From CAZUSU01 sp964623315 (GTDB lineage Bacteria > Patescibacteriota > Patescibacteriia > Magasanikbacterales > 2-02-FULL-50-9b), in the NCBI GenBank assembly GCA_964623315.1, contig CAZUSU010000046.1, positions 1 to 39,034 of the forward strand: a DNA stretch of 39,034 nucleotides, read 5' to 3'. This document shows, in pieces, positions 24,065 through 32,968 of the stretch; positions within the stretch are counted from its first letter, which is position 1, and every line of letters begins with the position of its first letter. The translations under genes were made by a program, and so were the position numbers. Under the pieces are notes generated by a model that was not told the origin of the DNA, ran no database searches, and was given only the letters and a program-made list of their open reading frames with translations.

Positions 24065-25117
24065 TCAGCCGATACGGTCCTGAATACGCGCGCTCGGCAG
24101 TTCAACCTCGGCCAATACTTGCGGATGTTCCAACAGCAAACCGGTACCTCGTACCATAGCGGTCATCGGATCGTCGGCAACACGCGCCGGAATTTCACAC
24201 GCCGCCGCCAATGCCGTATCAAGACCGCGCATGAGTGAACCGCCGCCCACCATGACAATCCCCCGTTCATGAATGTCTGCAACCAATTCCGGCGGCGTAA
24301 TTTCTAATGTTGCTTTAACACCATCCACAATTGCTTTTATTGAACGCGCAATTGCTTCGCGCACGTGCGCATCGGAAATCATAATCTCACGCGGGAGGCC
24401 CGTAAGCATATCACGTCCCCTGACGGCCATATGTTCTGCTGACCCCAACGGTTCGGCAGAACCCAGTTTAATTTTTGCCTCTTCTGCTTGACGTTCACCA
24501 ATATACAAATTAAAAACCTCGCGACAATATTGCACGATGTTGTGATCCATTTCTTCTCCGGCAATGGGAAGCGAACGCCACGTAACAATACCCCCAAGAG
24601 AAATGACGGCAATTTCGGTAATGCCGGCGCCCACACTTACTATCATCGTTCCGATTGCCTCTTCTACCGGCAATCGCACACCAAATGCCGCCGCCATTGG
24701 TGCTTCAATGACGTGCACCTCGGACGCACCGGCCGCGTATATTGCATCTTCAATTGCTTTACGTTCCACTTCGGTAATTTCCATAGGCGCACCCACAATA
24801 ACGCGTGGACGCGGCACCAAATTTACCCCATCTTCATGGACTTTATCAATAAAATATTTGATCATTTTTTCTGCAACTTCGTAGTCGGAAATAATGCCAT
24901 GCAATAAGGGACGCGACGTGTTAATATGGCTCGGTGTCTTGCCGACCATGTCACGCGCATGATATCCGACGGAAATTATCTGATCCGTTTTATTGTTGAG
25001 CGCCACAACGGACGGTTCATCAACCACAATGCCCTTATCCTTAACGTACACGCGGGTGTGTGACGAACCAAGGTCCAAACCGACATCTTTGCTGAATGAT
25101 CTAAAAATGTTAAACAT
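24065..25117 (-). CDS. mreB: Rod shape-determining actin homologue MreB
   Basis: A 350-residue bacterial actin. The phosphate-1 loop is DVGLDLGSSHTRVYVK near the N-terminus, phosphate-2 is MIVSVGAGITEIAVISLGG, and the adenosine motif is ERGIVMVGGGSLMRGLD. The amphipathic start MFNIFRSFSK suits membrane attachment. The ATG at 25117 was preferred over the longer frame to 25147; it overlaps the proS stop region by 8 nt. The usual Gly-Thr of the first loop (GTANT) is replaced by SSHT, so nucleotide contacts differ slightly. With MreC, MreD and PBP2 it forms the elongasome; a rod or elongated shape is inferred. Confidence 0.95.
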   Translation of the reverse strand: MFNIFRSFSKDVGLDLGSSHTRVYVKDKGIVVDEPSVVALNNKTDQIISVGYHARDMVGKTPSHINTSRPLLHGIISDYEVAEKMIKYFIDKVHEDGVNLVPRPRVIVGAPMEITEVERKAIEDAIYAAGASEVHVIEAPMAAAFGVRLPVEEAIGTMIVSVGAGITEIAVISLGGIVTWRSLPIAGEEMDHNIVQYCREVFNLYIGERQAEEAKIKLGSAEPLGSAEHMAVRGRDMLTGLPREIMISDAHVREAIARSIKAIVDGVKATLEITPPELVADIHERGIVMVGGGSLMRGLDTALAAACEIPARVADDPMTAMVRGTGLLLEHPQVLAEVELPSARIQDRIG

Positions 25118-26354
25118 AGGTGCGATCCACAAATTCAGAAAGAGCAACCACTTGTGTATCGCCGGTAGCGCGCGATTTAATTTCTACGGAAGCGCTCGCC
25201 AATGTTTTTGCGGACACAATAACGCGCTGGGGACAGCCAATTAAATCTGCATCGGCAAACTTTTCTCCGGCAGTAATATCGGTACGGTCATCAAACAACA
25301 CCGAGACGCCTTTAACGCTCAGCTGTTCGTATAGATCATTGGCCGCAGAAATAACACCGGCGTCTGCGCCCAAAACCAGCAGATGCGTTTGATACGGCGC
25401 CACACTCGTTGGCCACACCAACCCATGCTCATCGGAGAACACCTCGGCGATCGTCCCCACCAACCGCGAACAACCGATGCCATAACACCCCATGTACACG
25501 GGGCCTATCGTGCCATTTGCATCGGTCACGGTAAAGTTAAACGGCGCGGAATATTTGGTGTTCAACGAAAAAATATTTCCCACTTCTATCGCTTGCGCGG
25601 CAGAGATAGTGCCGCTCTGACACGACGGACAGGTGTCCCCTTCTTTTACTTCTGCAATTTCCGCATTGGTGGCAAAGCCGCAATCGCAGTGCAATATAGT
25701 GTCCTCGCCCGTCGGGCACACCACCTGATACTCATCTGAAAATTGAGAAAAAGAACCGCCGCCTGCACGCACCCGCAACGCCTTGAGGCCCAAGCGTTCA
25801 AAAATTTTTATATACGCAACTGCCACACGCTCATAACATTCGCGCAAACTTTCCGGTGAATCATGAAAACTGTATAGATCCTTCATACAAAATTCTCTCC
25901 CGCGCAAGAGGCCTGATTTGGCGCGCGGTTCAAATCTAAATTTTGTCTGAATTTGATACACCATGGTTGGCAGATCGCGGTATGATTGTACGAACCGCTG
26001 GATAAGCGGCGTTACCACTTCTTCGTGCGTCGGACCCAAACCAAATTCATGCGACCCATCGGCCGAATGAACCCGATACAACACATCCAAAGAATCCCAA
26101 CGGCCCGTCTTTTCCCACGACTCGCGCGGCTGAAGCGCCGGCATTAATATTTCCTGCGCACCAAGCGCGTCCATTTCTTCCCGCACAATGCGATTGACGT
26201 GGGCGAGCACCCGCAACCCCAACGGCAGAAACGTGTACACACCTGCCATCGTTTTATCTATAAAACCTGCACGCAGTAACAGTTGCGCATTTTTACTCTG
26301 TTCATCGCGGGCGATTTCTTTGGCGGTCTTGGACACCAATTGAGTGAAACGCAT
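25110..26354 (-). CDS. proS: Prolyl-tRNA synthetase, short form without INS editing domain
   Basis: A 414-residue class II synthetase charging tRNA-Pro. Motif 1 lies around MDALGAQEILMP (61-72), motif 2 around TKFRFEPRAKSGLLRGREFCMKDL (137-160), motif 3 in YGIGCSRLVG (291-300), and the anticodon-binding domain is about 322-414. Standard bacterial ProRS (about 570) carries a 180-residue editing insert between motifs 2 and 3. Here that interval holds only a small predicted zinc knuckle (C223, C225, C242, C245). It must discriminate against Ala-tRNA-Pro in another way or tolerate it. It overlaps mreB by 8 nt. A tRNA-Pro gene lies 6.5 kb away. Confidence 0.95.
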   Translation of the reverse strand: MRFTQLVSKTAKEIARDEQSKNAQLLLRAGFIDKTMAGVYTFLPLGLRVLAHVNRIVREEMDALGAQEILMPALQPRESWEKTGRWDSLDVLYRVHSADGSHEFGLGPTHEEVVTPLIQRFVQSYRDLPTMVYQIQTKFRFEPRAKSGLLRGREFCMKDLYSFHDSPESLRECYERVAVAYIKIFERLGLKALRVRAGGGSFSQFSDEYQVVCPTGEDTILHCDCGFATNAEIAEVKEGDTCPSCQSGTISAAQAIEVGNIFSLNTKYSAPFNFTVTDANGTIGPVYMGCYGIGCSRLVGTIAEVFSDEHGLVWPTSVAPYQTHLLVLGADAGVISAANDLYEQLSVKGVSVLFDDRTDITAGEKFADADLIGCPQRVIVSAKTLASASVEIKSRATGDTQVVALSEFVDRTYV

Positions 26355-26358
26355 ATTG

Positions 26359-26751
26359 TTATGATACGGTGGTTAGGGGCTGTTCGCCAGATAAAAAGAA
26401 AAATTCCCACGCCGCCACGGCAACAACCATGACGGCTATAATCCACCAATGAAGCCAGCCGTGTACAGATAAGGCGAGCGAGGCAACCACCAGCGCCGAA
26501 AGCAGAGCTCCTTGTCGGAAGGCGCGCACCACAAATTTATGTATCAGGGCGTCATGTTCGCGCAGTGGCCGGCGCGCCTGTAAGCCAATGAGTGCGCACA
26601 ACCCCCCCAGCGCCAAAAAAAATGACGCAAAAAAAAGTATCGGGCCCGCCCTGCCGTCATGGGGATCTATAAGCATCACAACCATTGCCCACGATCCCCA
26701 CGCAAGCAGATCGGTGATAATAACCAACAATCGGAATAAACGAAATGACAT
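26359..26751 (-). CDS. Small four-TM membrane protein, unknown function
   Basis: A 130-residue protein with about four membrane segments (6-28, 38-58, 80-97, 100-120) and a basic loop (QARRPLREHDALIHK) that should be cytoplasmic. No family is recognised. It sits 4 nt before proS and 1 nt after the DUF721 gene on the same strand, so it is almost certainly part of that transcript. Codon and base composition match its neighbours. Confidence 0.65.
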   Translation of the reverse strand: MSFRLFRLLVIITDLLAWGSWAMVVMLIDPHDGRAGPILFFASFFLALGGLCALIGLQARRPLREHDALIHKFVVRAFRQGALLSALVVASLALSVHGWLHWWIIAVMVVAVAAWEFFFLSGEQPLTTVS

Positions 26752-26752
26752 A

Positions 26753-27040
26753 TTACAATAAATAGCGTATGCGTTCTATGGACGTATCACCCGTTGCCGT
26801 ACGCACATTTTCAATTAGCTGTTTTTCCGTGCGCTTTAATTCATGCGCAACCGGCGCGCCCGTCACCGAAACGGTGAGCGTACGATTTTTGAGGTACAAC
26901 ACTCGCACAAGTTGCGGTTCGGCGCCAAAAAAATCATCAAACACTTTTTGTGCCGTTTCAACCACCAAAGCCGCCTGCACGCCGGCAGTGACGCCCGCGC
27001 TCTGGACGCGATTTTTTAACACATTTCTCAAATCGTCCAT
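26753..27040 (-). CDS. DUF721 (DciA-like) domain protein
   Basis: A 95-residue protein matching the DUF721/DciA type: N-terminal helices (LRNVLKNRVQSAGVTAGVQAALVVETAQKVF), then beta strands with LVRVLYLKNRTLTVSVTGAPVAHELKRTEKQLIENV and a final VRTATGDTSIERIRYL. DciA loads or recruits the replicative helicase DnaB in many bacteria. This copy is the minimal core without extensions. The ATG at 27040 is downstream of the upstream gene's stop and begins the recognised domain; the longer frame to 27106 overlaps the helicase gene. The function is inferred from the family. Confidence 0.75.
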   Translation of the reverse strand: MDDLRNVLKNRVQSAGVTAGVQAALVVETAQKVFDDFFGAEPQLVRVLYLKNRTLTVSVTGAPVAHELKRTEKQLIENVRTATGDTSIERIRYLL

Positions 27041-27084
27041 ACGGATATATCTTCGCAGAAATCGGACAATCGCGCAAGTATGAA

Positions 27085-30006
27085 TTACAACTGCCGATAT
27101 GGGCAAATATCCTTAAAATCACAGCTCCCGCAGGCAAACGACGAGGGAGTGGCCGCAAAATGGCTCGTGCGAATTTTCGCCGCGGTTTCGGCAACGAACG
27201 TCTCAATTTTTTCAACGTCTTTTTCTTTTGCGGTAAAGCTCGCGCGCTCATTATTTTGCAAATAATAATACGACAATAGCGTGGGCGTAATGTTACATTG
27301 CCGCTGTGCCGCCAACTGATAAATAAGCAACTGTTCTTTATCAGAAAAGGTGAGATCGTCTGAATTTTTTGGCGCGCCGGTTTTATAATCAATAATTTCA
27401 ATGCCACCGTCGGACAAAATGTCCACGCGATCAATGGAACCGGTCAATAGTTCGCCGCCGATAACCACACGGAAGCGCCGTTCAATATATGCGGGCATGG
27501 TCCAGCGTCCGGCATGCTGTTTATAGTACTGTCGCAGAATTACTTCTGCCTCCCGAATCTTTTTTTCTTCAACGGCGCGCGAGGGGTAACCGTCAGAAAT
27601 CCAATTGGCTTTGAGCAGGGCAATTAACACGTCAACCTGCGGCGGCTCGGTTGTATCCTCGTGCTTTTCATTTTCAAACAGCGAGCTCTGCTGGGCGCTT
27701 CCTCGTTCACGCAAAAGTTCGTACCATTTTTGAAGCGCCAGATGCAATGTCTGTCCAAAGGCCATGGTCCACTTGCGGCGTTGCGGTAGTTTTAAAACAT
27801 GCGCAAACCAATACTGATACGGACACGTTTCAAATGATTTTAGCTGGGTGAAACTGAACGAATTTTTTTTGTCAGTGGGAAGGGCAAACGGAACGTTTTC
27901 TGTTATTTCACCGTCTTGCTCGCCAGAGACATCCTCCATCGTGGTGCGGGTAATAGTGCATCCGGCTTCGACAATAAACCGCGAGGGCTTGCGTACGCGC
28001 GCACCTTCCGCGCTTGAATATTTTTCCGCGCACGTTAAAAATAATGCGGATTTTGCGCGCGTAAATGCAACGTAGGCCAATCGGCGCTCTTCGTGGGTAT
28101 GCGCGTCTTCCTGCATTGTTTGCTCGCGCACCAGCGCAGGCGGCAAAACAATCCCCTCTGCTCGTTCGGTCCCCGGAAACCGTCCTTCAATGAGGGACAC
28201 GACAAATACGCAGTCAAATTCCAGCCCTTTGGATGAATGTACCGTTAATAATTGCACGGCGTTTATGACGCTCATGTCCAACGCTTGCTGTCCTTCCTCC
28301 CCCCATTCCAACAATCGGTCAGTGTCCGCCAAAAAATCAAACGGCGTTCCTTGCCGATGTCGCGCTTCCCATTCGGCGATAAATTCCAAAAATTGATTCA
28401 CCAGTGTCATGTCGGTCATGGCCGTGGTACTGCCGGAATCAATTTCGCGTAAGAGTGATTTAAAATATCCGGTCTGAAGAAGCAGTTGGTACACTATTGC
28501 GCTTGCCTTGTTAGTACGTAAAAATTCCGCATCAAGTTTGATTTTTTGTGCCAACTCAATCATAGCGGTTTTGCCTTCCGAGCTAACGTGCGGCGCATAA
28601 TCAGACAGCAACGCCTGCGCGAGCGTGCTATTTTTTCGCTTCGCGTGCGCAATGCTTTCCACCAGATCGTGCGGCGCAATATTTGAAATGCGCGATATCG
28701 CTATTTGATACCACGCGTTGTTATTAAGACGATCCAACGCAACACGCAACAGCGACAGCATATCTATCACGACCCGCGTCCTCAGCAGTCCGTCGGTGTG
28801 CGCAATCACATAGGGCACGCCGGCGCGGCGCAGTTCATTCGCCGTTTCCTCCAACTGCGACGCCGCGCGCGCAAGGACGGCAATCTCCTGCGGCAGAGAT
28901 CCGCCCTCTATCATCGTTTTAATTTCCCGAGCAACCCACCGCGCTTCTTGAACGCCCGTGGCAAACTGGTGTGTGTGCACACCGCCACCTCTGCCGCCGA
29001 CTGCCAATAATTTTTTCTCCTCGCTCTGTTCCAACCGATGTGGATTGTTGAATTGAATCATACGATACGCCACATCCAAAATTTCCTGCCGTGAGCGATA
29101 ATTATCCGTCAAGAAAACTTCCGCGTGCGCCGGAAAGTGCGCCCGAAACTGTAAGATATTATCCACGCTTGCCCCGCGAAATTTATAAATGGCCTGATCG
29201 TCATCACCGACGACGGTGATGTTTTGTTCCGGCCCCAGCAGAGCGCGCACCAAATCGTACTGCGCTTTGTTGGTATCTTGAAATTCATCAACGACAATAT
29301 ATTTGAACCGTTGCCGTAGTCGCGCAAGAACCGACGGCCGTTCGGCGACCAACCGATTCGCATAGAGCATGAGATCGCCAAAATCCATGCATCCTTTTTC
29401 CAGCATAATTTTTTGGTACGTCGCGTAGCTTTCCGCCAGTTCGTGCCAGCGCGCCGCTTCACCCGACGGTGTGCCATCAACACGATCGGCGTCCAACGCC
29501 GCTGACTGCGCACAGGCGCGATACTGCTCTACTGAAATATTTTCATCTTTGGCCCGTTGAATATGTTTAATGAGTGCACGCAAAAATTTCGTTGGATTCC
29601 CGTGCGGCCGATAATATTTTAAAAAGTCAAACCGATCAAATTCACGATTCATCAAAAGCCACAACTCAACATCGGACATAAGCGGCGCTTCCGGCGTCAC
29701 GCCAATTTCCAACCCATACCGATTGATAATTTGTTGCGCGAATCCGTGAAATGTGGCGGCCGTAACTTCAATCGCGTGATGGCCGACGAGCCGTTCCAGC
29801 CGCTCGCTCATTTCCTGAGCCGCCTTTTCAGTAAACGTGAGCGCCGCAATTTCGCTGGGGCGTGCCAATCGTTGGTCAATAAGCCACGCGATCCGATGTG
29901 TGATCACGTTGGTTTTGCCCGTGCCGGCACCGGCAACAATCATAAGCGGGCCGGTGGGGTGCGTCGCGGCGCGACGCTGATGTTCATTAAGGGCGGAGAG
30001 ATCCAT
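27085..30006 (-). CDS. UvrD/PcrA-type helicase fused to RecB-like Fe-S nuclease domain
   Basis: A 973-residue superfamily 1A helicase-nuclease. The Walker A GAGTGKT is at 26-32, VVDEFQD at 238-244, GDDDQAIYKFRGA at 267-279, LTVHSSKGLEFD in the second RecA domain, and VAFTRAK in motif VI. The C-terminal third is a PD-(D/E)XK nuclease: SFETCPYQYW with Cys728, GSIDRVD (about 855-861), IDYKTG with D873 and K875, and C959, C962 and C968 at the end. The four cysteines (C-X230-CXXC-X5-C) match the iron-staple of AddB/RecB-like nucleases. Likely roles are double-strand break end processing or DNA repair, acting AddAB-like in one chain. Its promoter overlaps the 3' end of the upstream gene and predicts a near-leaderless mRNA. 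Confidence 0.93.
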   Translation of the reverse strand: MDLSALNEHQRRAATHPTGPLMIVAGAGTGKTNVITHRIAWLIDQRLARPSEIAALTFTEKAAQEMSERLERLVGHHAIEVTAATFHGFAQQIINRYGLEIGVTPEAPLMSDVELWLLMNREFDRFDFLKYYRPHGNPTKFLRALIKHIQRAKDENISVEQYRACAQSAALDADRVDGTPSGEAARWHELAESYATYQKIMLEKGCMDFGDLMLYANRLVAERPSVLARLRQRFKYIVVDEFQDTNKAQYDLVRALLGPEQNITVVGDDDQAIYKFRGASVDNILQFRAHFPAHAEVFLTDNYRSRQEILDVAYRMIQFNNPHRLEQSEEKKLLAVGGRGGGVHTHQFATGVQEARWVAREIKTMIEGGSLPQEIAVLARAASQLEETANELRRAGVPYVIAHTDGLLRTRVVIDMLSLLRVALDRLNNNAWYQIAISRISNIAPHDLVESIAHAKRKNSTLAQALLSDYAPHVSSEGKTAMIELAQKIKLDAEFLRTNKASAIVYQLLLQTGYFKSLLREIDSGSTTAMTDMTLVNQFLEFIAEWEARHRQGTPFDFLADTDRLLEWGEEGQQALDMSVINAVQLLTVHSSKGLEFDCVFVVSLIEGRFPGTERAEGIVLPPALVREQTMQEDAHTHEERRLAYVAFTRAKSALFLTCAEKYSSAEGARVRKPSRFIVEAGCTITRTTMEDVSGEQDGEITENVPFALPTDKKNSFSFTQLKSFETCPYQYWFAHVLKLPQRRKWTMAFGQTLHLALQKWYELLRERGSAQQSSLFENEKHEDTTEPPQVDVLIALLKANWISDGYPSRAVEEKKIREAEVILRQYYKQHAGRWTMPAYIERRFRVVIGGELLTGSIDRVDILSDGGIEIIDYKTGAPKNSDDLTFSDKEQLLIYQLAAQRQCNITPTLLSYYYLQNNERASFTAKEKDVEKIETFVAETAAKIRTSHFAATPSSFACGSCDFKDICPYRQL

Positions 30007-30014
30007 GCCGCACT

Positions 30015-30043
30015 ATTGTAACGTTGAGCAGATTATTCTGCAA
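30015..30043 (-). promoter_or_regulatory. Promoter of the helicase-nuclease gene
   Basis: Minus-strand -35 TTGCAG (30043-30038), a 17-nt spacer and -10 TACAAT (30020-30015). The ATG at 30006 follows 8 nt after the -10, so the transcript begins about 2 nt before the start codon. The -35 hexamer is the same as that of the tRNA-Pro promoter. It overlaps the last codons of the upstream secreted-protein gene. Confidence 0.6.
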
Positions 30044-31109
30044 CGGGTTTTTCAAAAATTTTAGCAAATTCCTCTAACGACATCACCTTGTCCGGCGGCA
30101 CGAGCGAGGTGTCTGCAATCGGCTGACTACTGGCGGTGATCACCGCCGTTGTTTCCCTGACACCGATATTAACCGTCTGACACCGCGATTTGACATTATT
30201 ACATTTGGTACGCGGTTCACTCACTTTTAAGGTAATTGAATATCCCACGAGCGTGGCGTCACTCTCGCGCACAAAGAAAGTGGCGTCAAACTTTGCCAAC
30301 TGCTTTTGTATTTCCGTATACGCACGACGGATATTGGAGATCTGTTCCTTGCGTTCTTTATTGCTTTTTGCCTTCACCTCTTTTTCTAACTGCTGACGCA
30401 ATACGGCAAACAGTTGCGGATTCACCTTGACGCGCGCCGCCACAACCTGCGCACCTTCAAATTCTTGCACGCGCGCGCTTCGCACAATGATCGGTGACTT
30501 CACCGCGTTCAATTTTTTGGTGAGCGCAAACAGTTCACTGCCGCTCGTCACCGCACGTTGTTCGCCGTCTTCCTGCGTTTTTAAAAAAGGGACCAATTCA
30601 GTCAGATCCTTCATCACCCACTGACCGATGGCCCGCCGGATGCGTTCATCGGTATACGCATCGCCATCCTCTTCATTTAATTTCTGAATTATCTCATCCG
30701 ACAGTTTATTGACCCGAATATAAAGCGTATTGTTAATAATTTTTACGTCAAGCGAAAGTGGGTCAATAAATGCGCCCTCATCATTGTTAAAGCGATAGGT
30801 AACTTCGCCAATTGACAACGATCCCGTCGCATCATCAAGCTGTGTGATATTACGCGGATAGGTGCTGACGTTTGACTTAACGTTTAATTTAAAAAAATTG
30901 CCATCATCAACCAATTGCTTTTTTTTATTGAAGTCCGCTCTGTACACATCAATAGATGTGACGTCGAGTCGCGGCCCCTCTTCTGAATACTGCGCCATAG
31001 CCCGATCAATGAGCGCCTGATATTTTGCCGATGCGGCATGAACAGTAGCGGAAGGCGCAAGCAAAGATGCAACTAAAACTAAGTGAATCAAAATGGGTGC
31101 ATATTTCAT
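30033..31109 (-). CDS. Secreted protein of unknown function
   Basis: A 358-residue protein with a typical signal peptide: basic MKYAP, hydrophobic IHLVLVASLLAP, and cleavage near VHAAS (about residue 26). The mature part is a mixed alpha/beta domain with LDVKIINNTLYIRVNKLSD, a Lys-rich helix region (EKEVKAKSNKERKEQISNIR) and two cysteines (TKCNNVKSRCQ) that may form a disulphide. No catalytic motif or named family is recognised. The architecture loosely recalls lipoprotein-like beta-sheet carriers but I make no claim. The ATG at 31109 lies inside a 12-bp hairpin that also looks like the atp operon terminator. A frame extension to 31127 would put residues before the signal and is unlikely. Confidence 0.75.
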   Translation of the reverse strand: MKYAPILIHLVLVASLLAPSATVHAASAKYQALIDRAMAQYSEEGPRLDVTSIDVYRADFNKKKQLVDDGNFFKLNVKSNVSTYPRNITQLDDATGSLSIGEVTYRFNNDEGAFIDPLSLDVKIINNTLYIRVNKLSDEIIQKLNEEDGDAYTDERIRRAIGQWVMKDLTELVPFLKTQEDGEQRAVTSGSELFALTKKLNAVKSPIIVRSARVQEFEGAQVVAARVKVNPQLFAVLRQQLEKEVKAKSNKERKEQISNIRRAYTEIQKQLAKFDATFFVRESDATLVGYSITLKVSEPRTKCNNVKSRCQTVNIGVRETTAVITASSQPIADTSLVPPDKVMSLEEFAKIFEKPVAE

Positions 31110-31119
31110 ATGCACCCAT
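31089..31119 (-). terminator. Terminator-like hairpin of the atp operon containing the next start codon
   Basis: 31108-31119 is perfectly complementary to 31093-31104 (12 bp, 3-nt loop GAA on the minus strand), followed by TTTTGATT. It begins 20 nt after the atpC stop, where a rho-independent terminator would be expected. The ATG of the downstream secreted-protein gene (31109-31107) lies at the top of the stem. In any read-through transcript the start codon would be partly sequestered. Confidence 0.65.
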
Positions 31120-31138
31120 GGTAGCACACGCCCATTGA

Positions 31139-31585
31139 TTAATTCAAATTACGTTTCACCCCTTCGCCGAGCGGCGAGGTGTGCGAGCGATGCTTGTGCG
31201 CCACTTTGACGCGCGCAAATTCTTTTTCAATGGCGGCCATGACCGAGGCAAACTCGCCGGACGCCACCTGTTTTTGTGACAGTAAATCGCGTGCGCGTGC
31301 GCGCGCTGACTCGGCGCGTTCGGTATCTATGTCGCCGGCAAGTTCGGCCGTGTTGGCAAGCACAACCACTTCGTTATCCGGCCGCACTTCCACAAAACCG
31401 TGCGACACGGCCAAAAAAATTTCTTCACCGCCCTTGCGGATGACCATTTCACCGGCCGCCAGTTGCGACACGAGCGGCATGTGATGATTCAACACCTGAA
31501 TGTTACCGGTCGTGGTGGGGATCGTGACGCTGTCAATCTCATCGCTAAACATCACTCGTTCCGGCGTGATGAGTGAGCATTTCAT
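31139..31585 (-). CDS. atpC: ATP synthase epsilon subunit
   Basis: A 148-residue F1 epsilon subunit. The N-terminal beta sandwich is recognisable from MKCSLITPERVMFSDEIDSVTIPTTTGNIQVLNHHMPLV and GFVEVRPDNEVVVLANTAEL. The C-terminal helical hairpin contains DTERAESARARARDLL. It couples the gamma stalk to the c ring and can inhibit ATP hydrolysis. There is a short extra tail (HRSHTSPLGEGVKRNLN) not typical of the family. It lies 1 nt after atpD and is the last gene of the cluster. Confidence 0.95.
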   Translation of the reverse strand: MKCSLITPERVMFSDEIDSVTIPTTTGNIQVLNHHMPLVSQLAAGEMVIRKGGEEIFLAVSHGFVEVRPDNEVVVLANTAELAGDIDTERAESARARARDLLSQKQVASGEFASVMAAIEKEFARVKVAHKHRSHTSPLGEGVKRNLN

Positions 31586-31586
31586 A

Positions 31587-32957
31587 TTATGCAGACACTT
31601 CTTCTATCCCGCCCTTCAAATAAAACGCCGCTTCCGGTTTATCATCATGCGTGCCGTCCAAAATTTCTTTGAAGCCGCGAATCGTATCTGCAAGCGACAC
31701 ATATTTACCCGTCATGCCGGTAAATGTTTCTGCCACAAAAAATGGCTGGGACAAAAATTTCTGAATTTTACGCGCGCGCGCCACCGAGCGTTTATCTTCA
31801 TCAGACAGTTCTTCCATGCCCAGAATGGCGATGATGTCCTGCAAATCCTTGTAGCGCTGTAACACTTTTTGCACACCGCGCGCCACATCATAATGCTCGC
31901 GTCCCACAACGTTGGGGTCTAAAATTGTTGACGAAGAATCAAGCGGATCAACGGCCGGATAAATACCCAATTCCGCCAACCCGCGCGACAGCACAATCGT
32001 AGAATCCAAATGTTGAAACGTGGTGGCCGGCGCCGGATCCGTGACATCGTCTGCCGGTACGTACACGGCCTGAATGGACGTAATGGATCCTTTTTTGGTG
32101 GACGTAATACGCTCCTGCATGGCACCCATTTCTGACGCCAGTGTTGGTTGGTACCCTACCGCAGACGGAATGCGCCCGAGCAAGGCGGAAAGTTCCGATC
32201 CGGCCTGCGTGAACCGAAAAATGTTATCAATAAAAAGCAACATGTCACGCCCTTCCACATCGCGATAATATTCCGCCATCGTTAATGCCGTTAACGCCAC
32301 GCGTGCGCGCGCACCCGGAGGTTCGTTCATCTGACCGAACACCAACAGCGTTTTTTCCAACACACCCGCCTCCTGCATTTCTAAATATAAATCATTGCCT
32401 TCGCGCGTGCGCTCGCCAACGCCGGCAAAACAAGAGAGACCCGCGTGTTCGGCCGCAATGTTGCGAATCAGTTCTTTTACAATCACTGTTTTGCCAACAC
32501 CAGCCCCACCAAATAGACCAACCTTACCACCTTTAGTGATGGGAGCGATGAGATCAATGACTTTGATACCCGTTTCAAAAATTTCTGTTTTGCAGGATTG
32601 ATCATTGAACGCCGGCGCGGCACGATGAATGGGATAATATTCTTTTGCTTTAACCGCACCTTTGCCGTCAATCGGTTTGCCCGTTACATCAAACATGCGG
32701 CCGAGCGTTGCGTCGCCCACCGGAACGGAAATGGCCGCTCCGCTGTCCTTTACCGCGGCACCGCGCACCAAACCGTCGGTTGAAGACATGGCAATGGTGC
32801 GCACCGTGTTGTTACCGAGATGTTGTTGTGCTTCCAAAATAAGTTCGGTGCCGTCCGCACGCTCCACAGACAAAGAATTAAAAAGTGCCGGCAAATCTTT
32901 TTCAAAACGACAGTCCACGACTGGTCCGATAATTTGAGTGATAGTTCCAGTGTTCAT
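31587..32957 (-). CDS. atpD: ATP synthase beta subunit
   Basis: A 456-residue catalytic F1 subunit. P-loop GGAGVGKTV, GERTREGNDLY, LLFIDNIFRFTQAGSE and ALLGRIPSAVGYQPTLA are all present, and the C-terminal SQPFFVAETFTGMTGKYV is typical. The ATG at 32957 is used; the frame continues six codons to a TTG. Unlike the other atp genes it is not directly adjacent to its upstream partner atpG. An opposite-strand gene and 254 bp of non-coding DNA intervene, and a separate promoter lies 30 nt before the start. Confidence 0.98.
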   Translation of the reverse strand: MNTGTITQIIGPVVDCRFEKDLPALFNSLSVERADGTELILEAQQHLGNNTVRTIAMSSTDGLVRGAAVKDSGAAISVPVGDATLGRMFDVTGKPIDGKGAVKAKEYYPIHRAAPAFNDQSCKTEIFETGIKVIDLIAPITKGGKVGLFGGAGVGKTVIVKELIRNIAAEHAGLSCFAGVGERTREGNDLYLEMQEAGVLEKTLLVFGQMNEPPGARARVALTALTMAEYYRDVEGRDMLLFIDNIFRFTQAGSELSALLGRIPSAVGYQPTLASEMGAMQERITSTKKGSITSIQAVYVPADDVTDPAPATTFQHLDSTIVLSRGLAELGIYPAVDPLDSSSTILDPNVVGREHYDVARGVQKVLQRYKDLQDIIAILGMEELSDEDKRSVARARKIQKFLSQPFFVAETFTGMTGKYVSLADTIRGFKEILDGTHDDKPEAAFYLKGGIEEVSA

Positions 32958-32968
32958 AGGTTCTACGA

